A stretch of DNA of 10,959 bases from Dehalococcoidales bacterium. GTDB lineage: Bacteria; Chloroflexota; Dehalococcoidia; E44-bin15. Shown here one piece after another: positions 7,391-10,959 of this stretch (position 1 is the stretch's first letter; each line of letters begins with the position of its first letter). The position numbers were made by a program, and so were the translations under genes. The stretch is taken from NCBI GenBank assembly GCA_030615555.1, contig JAUWZB010000017.1, positions 1-10,959 on the forward strand. The letters are read 5' to 3'. Below the pieces are notes generated by a model. The model was not told where the DNA came from. It made no database searches and was given only the letters and a program-made list of their open reading frames with translations.

Positions 7391-7642
7391 GCAACACGGT
7401 GAAGGGAAGTCAGACCTGTCTCCCGAGGACCTGACTAGGCGGTAGAGCCCCTTTGAGAATAGTTATCGAGGAGCCTAGCAACTTCTGCTTTCCCCCAATG
7501 AGACAAAAGTCGCATACAGGCGCTATCTCTTAACCTAGAATAATCTTGACTAAAACTCTCCGAGGGCACGGCGAGCCCACTCGTGCAAATGAGGGTGGAG
7601 GATTTTTTTCGGATGCTCGGGGAGATGGAAAAGGGGAGTCAA

Positions 7643-7771
7643 ATGCAGTGTCCTAGTTGTGGCTCTGATAATGTGATAATAGTTCATCGGTGGTTGCCAC
7701 TGTATCTGTGGCGCTGCCAAGCTTGTGGACGCGAGTTTAGAGCACCACCACCGGCGCCTCTAAAAAAATAA
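7643..7771 (+). CDS. Zinc-ribbon mini-protein
   Basis: A 42-residue product from the ATG at 7643, chosen because the purine run AAGGGGAG (7631-7638) is suitably spaced before it. The frame is open back to GTG 7583 and ATG 7589, which would add about 20 residues (MRVEDFFRMLGEMEKG) but lack a ribosome-binding site. The core is C3-x2-C6 (CPSCGSDN), then 18 residues, then C25-x2-C28 (CQACGREF), a classic four-cysteine zinc ribbon, with a proline-rich basic tail. Such ribbons occur alone or at the front of transposases and transcription factors. Here it stands alone, 45 bases before the HTH-receiver gene, so the two may be co-transcribed. Nucleic-acid binding is plausible but not shown. Confidence 0.65.
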   Translation: MQCPSCGSDNVIIVHRWLPLYLWRCQACGREFRAPPPAPLKK

Positions 7772-7816
7772 GACAAAATTTCATAGAAATGTGGAAGTAT
7801 TGCGGGGGTTTGTCTC

Positions 7817-8392
7817 ATGACTAATTTAATGACGACTAAGGAAGCAGCGGAGTATCTAAAACTGAAATACGTGACCTTGTGTAAACTAGCTCAGCGACGT
7901 CGCATCCCTGCCTCCAAGGTAGGGGGGGACTGGAGGTTCCGAAAGGACCTCCTGGATGATTGGCTCGCCAAACGGGCGAGGGTGGTTGAAGGGAATGTGC
8001 TTGTCGTTGATGACGACCCCGGGATAGTGGAGATGCTTAGCGAGGTTATTTCACGGAACGGGTTTAAAGTGGTTGGTGTGGAGAGTGGGGAGCAGGCTCT
8101 TGAGAAGTTGGAAAAGCAGCACTTCGACCTGATTTTCTTGGACCTGGTATTACCAGGGATGAGTGGTGTGGAGGCCCTCGCCACGATAAAGGAAAGGGAT
8201 AAGAAAGCGGTGGTGGTCATCGTCACCGGTTATGGTGATGGTTCCATAGCCATGGAGGCAATGTCGCTGGGACCCTTGTTTCTCATTCGAAAGCCCTTCC
8301 GGATAGATGATATTGTTGAGGTTCTCAATTTACTGGTGGCACGCCGAAGCCTGCGCCGCAGCGCTAAAGCTTTCGGAGGGGGAGTGGGCTAG
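7817..8392 (+). CDS. Excisionase-type HTH fused to a response-regulator receiver domain
   Basis: A 191-residue two-domain protein. Residues about 5-52 form an HTH_17/excisionase-type winged helix-turn-helix, seen in MTTKEAAEYLKLKYVTLCKLAQ and the wing VGGDWRFRKDLLDDWL, the pattern shared by phage excisionases and MerR-like proteins. Residues about 60-175 are a CheY-like receiver with the acidic pocket VVDDDPG (D65-D67), phospho-acceptor D109 in LIFLDLVLPGMSG, T137 in VTGYGD and K159 in IRKPF; all key residues are kept. Phosphorylation would presumably switch DNA binding. No histidine kinase is in the window, so it is an orphan regulator here. The HTH precedes the receiver, the reverse of the usual order. 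The start ATG has GCGGGGG about 8 bases upstream; an in-frame ATG at 7829 is possible. It faces the integrase gene tail to tail. Confidence 0.9.
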   Translation: MTNLMTTKEAAEYLKLKYVTLCKLAQRRRIPASKVGGDWRFRKDLLDDWLAKRARVVEGNVLVVDDDPGIVEMLSEVISRNGFKVVGVESGEQALEKLEKQHFDLIFLDLVLPGMSGVEALATIKERDKKAVVVIVTGYGDGSIAMEAMSLGPLFLIRKPFRIDDIVEVLNLLVARRSLRRSAKAFGGGVG

Positions 8393-8414
8393 CCACACCT
8401 CGGCTCACTCCCCC
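8378..8414. terminator. GC-rich hairpin spanning the HTH-receiver stop codon
   Basis: GGGGGAGTG (8378-8386) pairs perfectly with CACTCCCCC (8406-8414), and inside it AGCC (8391-8394) pairs with GGCT (8402-8405). The 5' arm lies in the last codons of the gene. No T-run follows, so it may protect the mRNA end or block RNA polymerase rather than act as a standard terminator. Confidence 0.5.
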
Positions 8415-8433
8415 AATTGACCCACTACCTAAG

Positions 8434-8465
8434 AAGGGGGGACCGGTGACAACACCGCCCCCCTT
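8434..8465. terminator. Strong bidirectional hairpin between convergent genes
   Basis: AAGGGGGG (8434-8441) pairs with CCCCCCTT (8458-8465), and CGGTG (8444-8448) with CACCG (8453-8457). They are separated by a two-base bulge and closed by an ACAA tetraloop. It lies 7 bases past the integrase stop on the minus strand and 42 bases past the HTH-receiver stop on the plus strand, so it can serve both. T-runs are weak on both sides. Confidence 0.6.
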
Positions 8466-8471
8466 CGCTGG

Positions 8472-9408
8472 TTAAACCCGCAACCTATCTCCTGGCGAAA
8501 ACCTAAGTTGCGCCCTCCTCACGTCTCCTCTCCCCAATTCGCAATAGTGGCGCGTCATGTTCAATGTGCTGTGGTTAAGCTTCTTCTGAAGGGTGAAGGG
8601 ATCACCGCCATTGCGGGCATAGGCCACCGCTCCCGTGTGCCTGAGCTTGTGGGGATAGCATCGGTTGAGCCCCGCCATCTTCCCATACCGCTTGACGATA
8701 CGGTGAATGCGCGTGGAGGAAAGCAGACTCCCGTCCTCGGTAAGGAAAAAGGCATCGCTTTCGCCGTCAGCCCGGCCCTTGATCTTGTATCTCAGCATCG
8801 CCTTTGTCAGGTTTCGGCCCATAGGCACGTAATTCTCTTTGCCGCCTTTGCCCATGATCCTCAGCTCGCCCAGCTCGAAGTCCACATCCTCCAGTTTGAG
8901 GCTGGCAAGCTCTGTTCGCCTTACCGTCGTGTCGTAGAGGGCCAGGATGATGGTGTAGTCTCTAAGCCCGGTGGCGCTTCTCTTATCGGGCATGGCGAGA
9001 AGCTTTGCCATCTCCCCCTCCGAAAACGTGGGCACCACCTTCCGGGGCGCTTTGGGGAGCTTGAAGCTGGCAAAGGGATTTTGCTCAATGAGCCCCTCCT
9101 TCTCGCAGAAGGAGAAGAAGGCCTTTATGCGCTTGACATAACCCGCGATGCTGTGGAGAGAGTCCGCGATCCTGGACCGGCGTCTTGGGGTGGTTTCGGT
9201 AGGCCTTTGCCCGCCTTAAGGCTAGGATAAACCCCCTCAGGTGGTCCACCCCCACCAGGGGAAGCGCCACGTCCTCGCCCAGGTATTTGGAGAAGTAGCG
9301 GACCGCCTCACTGGTTGCCGATATGGTCTTCGGGCTATAGCCCTCAGCTTCAACGCATACCCTGTAGTAGCGTAAGGCCTCTGAAAGCCCCGTAATAGGC
9401 ACAGCCAT
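8472..9408 (-). pseudogene. Tyrosine recombinase/integrase with one apparent frameshift
   Basis: This would insert or excise the element through Y-mediated strand exchange at tRNA-Glu. The N-terminal SAM-like DNA-binding domain is encoded from the ATG at 9408 (MAVPITGLSEALRYY, then SPKTISATSEAVRYFSKYL) down to KAYRNHPKTP. The frame then shifts near 9177-9178, and the rest continues in another frame as SRIADSLHSIAGYVKRIKAF and FCEKEGLIEQNPFA. Next comes the catalytic domain with Arg in TTVRRTEL, Lys in GKGGKE, HKLRH, LNHSTLNMT and the nucleophile Tyr in RHYCEL. The whole catalytic set is intact, and removing one base restores about 311 residues, normal XerC/D-like length. A GTG at 9402 is a better-spaced alternative start. 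Either the gene is recently broken, it is recoded, or the base is an assembly error. Confidence 0.85.
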
Positions 9409-9429
9409 ACCTCCTTCTGGGTATGGCTG
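9402..9429 (-). promoter_or_regulatory. Inverted repeat over the integrase ribosome-binding site and start
   Basis: CAGCCATAC (9402-9410) and GTATGGCTG (9421-9429) are perfect 9-base inverted copies around a 10-base loop. In the integrase mRNA the loop holds most of the Shine-Dalgarno (AAGGAGG begins in it), and the 3' arm holds the ATG. Folding would hide the start of translation. The same palindrome could instead be a protein operator. Confidence 0.6.
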
Positions 9430-9445
9430 CGAGGGACTTCCGCTA

Positions 9446-9508
9446 CTAGGGCTCTGGTGGGCCCGTGATGGTGACCGGCTCCGTGCTAGGGCTCCCGTGG
9501 TCCCTAGC
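9446..9508. repeat. CTAGGG repeat cluster between int and tRNA
   Basis: CTAGGGCTC occurs at 9446-9454 and 9486-9494, 40 bases apart. The second copy also forms an inverted repeat, GCTAGGG (9485-9491) with CCCTAGC (9502-9508). Lying between the integrase gene and the att core, these could be integrase arm-type or recombination-factor sites; this is a positional inference. Confidence 0.4.
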
Positions 9509-9607
9509 CCCATACCGGCCTGCTGGTCCTCCATTTTGCTAGAGTCAAACCTCCAGCAGCCCGATCCCAAAATATTTGATAAGGGAGGTGACCCCCCTAT
9601 ATCTAGC

Positions 9608-9660
9608 GTGGCGCATATGGGATTTGAACCCATGATCTCCTCCTTGAGAGGGAGGTGTCC
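9608..9660 (-). repeat. Proximal att copy within tRNA-Glu
   Basis: The partner of 6680-6732 (51 of 53 positions identical), lying wholly inside the tRNA-Glu gene plus one base of its 3' flank. Identity stops at the 3' side of the D-stem, consistent with an integrase crossover in or near the anticodon arm. Confidence 0.85.
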
Positions 9661-9682
9661 TAAACCGCTAGACGAATGCGCC
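9609..9682 (-). tRNA. tRNA-Glu(CTC)
   Basis: Read from 9682 down to 9609, it has a 7-bp acceptor (GGCGCAT with ATGCGCC), the Glu-type D-arm TTCGTCTAGCGGTTTAGGAC, anticodon stem CCTCC/GGAGG with loop CTCTCAA (anticodon CTC) and T-arm ATGGG/CCCAT with TTCAAAT. The discriminator is A; CCA is not encoded. The D-arm and anticodon arm closely resemble bacterial tRNA-Glu. It is last in the His-Arg-Glu array and is the apparent insertion target of the element. Confidence 0.95.
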
Positions 9683-9684
9683 TT

Positions 9685-9711
9685 TTTCACTCATTTCACT
9701 CGTTTCGCTCG
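9685..9711. repeat. Three tandem 9-base repeats upstream of tRNA-Glu
   Basis: TTTCACTCA, TTTCACTCG and TTTCGCTCG stand head to tail directly before the tRNA-Glu 5' end. They belong to a TTCG/CGAA-rich 147-base spacer between tRNA-Glu and tRNA-Arg, which also holds CGAAGC (9785-9790) inverted as GCTTCG (9808-9813). No gene is seen in this spacer. Confidence 0.5.
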
Positions 9712-9829
9712 TTTAACCTTGCATAAAACGAAGTCGCTACGATAAATTCTTCGTCCTTTTCGCCCTAAAGCGCTTTATCCTCATCGAAGCAAACCTTCGG
9801 GAGACGCGCTTCGCAAAGTACGAAAAAGG

Positions 9830-9903
9830 CGCGCCCGAAGGGATTCGAACCCCCGACCCTCGGTTCCGAAGACCGATGCTCTTATCCGCTGAGCTACGGG
9901 CGC
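9830..9903 (-). tRNA. tRNA-Arg(TCG)
   Basis: Minus-strand cloverleaf from 9903 to 9830. The acceptor GCGCCCG pairs with CGGGCGC, the D-arm is TAGCTCAGCGGATAAGAGCA, the anticodon stem TCGGT/ACCGA encloses loop CTTCGGA (anticodon TCG, reading CGA), and the T-loop is TTCGAAT. The discriminator is G. It is the middle member of the array. Confidence 0.95.
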
Positions 9904-9989
9904 TTTTTCATACTATGGGTGATTTTGGTATCGCAACGCTACGTGGCATTAGGCTTTAGCAACTCAAAATTGGCCCAGCTCGAAAAAAG

Positions 9990-10063
9990 GGTGAGCGGAG
10001 GGATTCGAACCCTCGATCTCCAGGGCCACAACCTGGCGCCTTAACCGCTCGGCTACGCCCACC
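9990..10063 (-). tRNA. tRNA-His(GTG)
   Basis: Minus-strand cloverleaf with acceptor GTGGGCG/CGCTCAC, anticodon stem CCAGG/CCTGG, loop TTGTGGC (anticodon GTG) and T-loop TTCGAAT. An extra G at 10063 (G-1) faces C73 at 9990, the identity element of histidine tRNA. It is first in the array. Confidence 0.95.
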
Positions 10064-10074
10064 ATCTCTATGCT

Positions 10075-10103
10075 ATTTTAACACAATTGCCCTCCCTTAC
10101 ACA
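10075..10103 (-). promoter_or_regulatory. Candidate promoter of the tRNA array
   Basis: On the minus strand, an extended -10 TGTTAAAAT (TAAAAT at 10075-10080) lies 12 bases before tRNA-His, with only a weak -35 (TGTGTA, 10098-10103). The block TGTGTTAAAAT recurs exactly in the HIT-gene promoter. Confidence 0.5.
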
Positions 10104-10112
10104 AAGGCTAGC

Positions 10113-10135
10113 CTGAAAGGGTGAAGCCCCTTCAG
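10113..10135 (-). terminator. Weak hairpin between the HIT gene and the tRNA array
   Basis: CTGAAAGGG and CCCCTTCAG pair at 8 of 9 positions around a 5-base loop, 51 bases past the HIT stop. There is no T-run. It might slow or end the HIT transcript. Nothing else is seen between 10064 and 10185 apart from the tRNA promoter. Confidence 0.3.
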
Positions 10136-10185
10136 AATCGTGTCTTCCTCTCCGAGATGCTGGGGGGATCCGAGTTGGTGGGCTT

Positions 10186-10692
10186 TTAGATACCCTTACT
10201 AGATATCTCCTCAGTCAGGATGGGAAGTAGTTTGTCATAAGTGGCATCAAGGGCTTCAGGGATCAACCTCGTCTCCGCGAATACAGACATGAAATTTACA
10301 TCCCCTTGCCACCTGGGCACCACATGCATATGAAGGTGGTCGGCGATGCCCGCCCCGGCAACCTTTCCCAGGTTCATACCGATATTGAAGCCCGCTGGCG
10401 ATAGGGCTCTGGTTAGCGCCGCGACGCTCGCTCGGGTAAGGGCGATCATTTCATAGAGCGATTTATCATCCAACTGCTCGATGCTCGCTTCATGCCGGTA
10501 GGGAGCGATCATCAGGTGACCGTTGGTGTAGGGGAAGAGATTGAGCATGATGTAGCAAGCCTCGCTCCGATAGAGGATGTAGTTCTCTCTATCCCCCGCT
10601 ACAGGGCTCTGCGGTTTCATGCAGAGCAAGCACCCCCGGGATTTTCTCCCTAAAATGTACCGTATGCGCCAGGGTGTCCATAAGGTCTTCAC
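10186..10692 (-). CDS. HIT-family nucleotide hydrolase/phosphorylase (Ap4A-type)
   Basis: HIT proteins act on nucleoside phosphates such as Ap4A or AMP conjugates through a nucleophilic histidine. This 168-residue protein has the HIT triad HLHMHVVPRW (H119, H121, H123), preceded by GMNLGKVAGAGIADH, the substrate-loop NGHLMIAPYRHE (57-68), and an N-terminal MKTLWTPWRIRYI plus C21-x2-C24 (GCLLC). This layout is typical of the diadenosine tetraphosphate phosphorylase/hydrolase branch found in Actinobacteria and Chloroflexota. The start is a GTG at 10690-10692; a nearby upstream ATG is out of frame. It has its own promoter and diverges from the reductase gene. The exact substrate is inferred from the branch, not shown. 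Confidence 0.93.
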   Translation of the reverse strand: MKTLWTPWRIRYILGRKSRGCLLCMKPQSPVAGDRENYILYRSEACYIMLNLFPYTNGHLMIAPYRHEASIEQLDDKSLYEMIALTRASVAALTRALSPAGFNIGMNLGKVAGAGIADHLHMHVVPRWQGDVNFMSVFAETRLIPEALDATYDKLLPILTEEISSKGI

Positions 10693-10733
10693 AGGCCATC
10701 ACTCATTGACTGAGTTGAGCGTAAGGTAGCGTG

Positions 10734-10762
10734 ATTTTAACACACAATCGTTTTCAATTCAA
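10734..10762 (-). promoter_or_regulatory. Promoter of the HIT gene
   Basis: On the minus strand, TTGAAT (10757-10762), a 17-base spacer and TAAAAT (10734-10739) with an upstream TG (extended -10, TGTTAAAAT). The start of transcription would lie about 35 bases before the GTG codon. Confidence 0.6.
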
Positions 10763-10780
10763 CGTAATAAGGATTTTGTG

Positions 10781-10789
10781 TGCTATAAT
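10781..10789 (+). promoter_or_regulatory. Extended -10 promoter of the reductase gene
   Basis: TGCTATAAT (10781-10789) is a consensus extended -10 element. No good -35 is present, which extended -10 promoters tolerate. It lies back to back with the HIT promoter. Confidence 0.6.
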
Positions 10790-10798
10790 GAGGAGGAA

Positions 10799-10831
10799 AT
10801 GTTAAATTTCAAGGGGCGCTGGGTTGTATGA
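10799..10831 (+). CDS. Possible 10-residue leader peptide
   Basis: ATG at 10799, preceded by a near-perfect Shine-Dalgarno AGGAGGAA (10791-10798), opens a ten-codon frame (MLNFKGRWVV). It ends at a TGA overlapping the TTG start of the reductase in another frame. The site is stronger than that of the reductase itself. It could couple or regulate translation, or the strong ribosome-binding site could be incidental. Confidence 0.3.
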   Translation: MLNFKGRWVV

Positions 10832-10959
10832 TGCGATAATAGTGGGCGCAGGTCCTACGGGAAGCTATATCGCTCACCGCTTGGCGAGTTTCGGACATAA
10901 GGTAGTGGTTTTTGAGGAGCACGAGCGGATCGGTGAGCGAGTGCAATGCACCGGGATTA
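10824..10959 (+). CDS. Geranylgeranyl-reductase-family FAD-dependent oxidoreductase (3'-truncated)
   Basis: Only the first 45 codons are in the window. They begin MYDAIIVGAGPTGSYIAHRL, the GxGxxG Rossmann fingerprint that binds the FAD ADP moiety, then VVVFEEHERIGERVQCTG. The E at the end of strand 2 and the IGE-VQC segment are characteristic of the geranylgeranyl reductase group, which saturates isoprenoid chains of lipids, quinones or pigments. The start is TTG at 10824 with AAGGGGCG 7 bases upstream; it is favoured because the Rossmann strand begins at once. The C-terminal substrate domain is off the window, so the substrate cannot be judged. Confidence 0.8.
   Translation, partial: MYDAIIVGAGPTGSYIAHRLASFGHKVVVFEEHERIGERVQCTGI

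Larger units (their letters stand above)
7149..7642. other. AT-rich non-coding region with several hairpins
   Basis: Nearly 500 bases with no convincing gene and lower GC than either side. It holds a terminator-like stem at 7244-7286, poly-A/T runs around 7186-7195 and 7326-7356, a minus-strand TATAAT at 7361-7366, and a stem-loop at 7408-7436 (AGTCAG with CTGACT). A minus-strand frame at 7066-7338 was considered and rejected: its start is TTG without a ribosome-binding site, and it runs into the supported gene at 7148. The region may hold the promoters of both divergent gene sets and perhaps a small RNA. Confidence 0.5.
6680..9660. mobile_element. Putative tRNA-Glu-integrated element (att to att, about 3 kb)
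   Basis: The segment is bounded by direct copies of the tRNA-Glu 3' portion (6680-6732 and 9608-9660). A tyrosine recombinase gene sits 200 bases inside the tRNA end and reads inward. This is the standard layout of an island inserted by a tRNA-specific integrase. Contents are a small acidic protein gene, a structured non-coding stretch, a zinc-ribbon mini-protein, an HTH-receiver protein and the integrase. No replication, capsid or transfer genes are visible, so it is a cryptic, minimal or decayed element. The integrase frameshift suggests it may no longer move on its own. Confidence 0.7.

Noticed and set aside
7643..7771. A transposase fragment, based on the zinc ribbon
   Set aside because: No DDE domain, inverted repeats or target duplication lie beside it; the frame simply ends after the ribbon, so it is treated as a stand-alone mini-protein.
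8508..9230. A 240-codon plus-strand frame
   Set aside because: It lies antisense to the integrase catalytic domain, whose full set of conserved residues is on the minus strand; no known motif appears in the plus-strand product.
9685..9711. The tandem 9-base units as a CRISPR-like array
   Set aside because: The units are contiguous, imperfect and have no spacers; no cas genes are present.
9497..9745. An 82-codon plus-strand frame
   Set aside because: It runs across the antisense of tRNA-Glu and the repeat-rich flank; the product has no motif.

Overview
The window looks like a piece of chromosome from a Chloroflexota bacterium, possibly Dehalococcoidia-like. This is inferred from gene order (recA-recX-rny-ymdB), frequent TTG/GTG starts and the style of the proteins; no ribosomal RNA is present to confirm it. 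It falls into three parts.

Part 1 (1-6652) is a conserved housekeeping block, all on the + strand. It opens with the 3' two thirds of recA. A hairpin terminator follows, and recX starts only 10 bases beyond the terminator's T-run. After a sigma-70-like promoter comes a tight six-gene run: RNase Y (rny), the metallophosphoesterase YmdB, a PHP-domain phosphoesterase, an alpha/beta hydrolase, a PlsY-family acyltransferase and a small zinc-finger membrane protein. The genes abut or overlap by ATGA, so they probably share one transcript. The first three point to RNA and nucleotide turnover, and the last three to lipids or the envelope.

Part 2 (about 6680-9682) has the layout of a small integrative element in a tRNA-Glu(CTC) gene. 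The intact tRNA (minus strand, 9609-9682) is followed by a tyrosine-recombinase gene reading away from it. A 53-bp copy of the tRNA 3' portion (51/53 identical) lies 2.9 kb away at 6680-6732, inside a tRNA-Glu remnant. Between the copies are a small acidic protein gene, about 0.5 kb of AT-rich non-coding DNA with hairpins, a zinc-ribbon mini-protein, and a protein joining an excisionase-type helix-turn-helix to a response-regulator receiver domain. Two strong hairpins separate the last gene from the integrase. The integrase carries one apparent frameshift, so the element may be stranded, or the read may contain an error.

Part 3 (9609-10959) holds a minus-strand tRNA array (His-Arg-Glu), a HIT-family nucleotide hydrolase/phosphorylase gene, and the start of a divergent FAD-dependent geranylgeranyl-reductase-family gene. 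The intergenic region between the last two carries back-to-back promoters.

The most notable observations are the tRNA-Glu island, the compensatory base-pair difference between its two att copies, the HTH-receiver fusion carried on it, and a hairpin covering the integrase ribosome-binding site and start codon.
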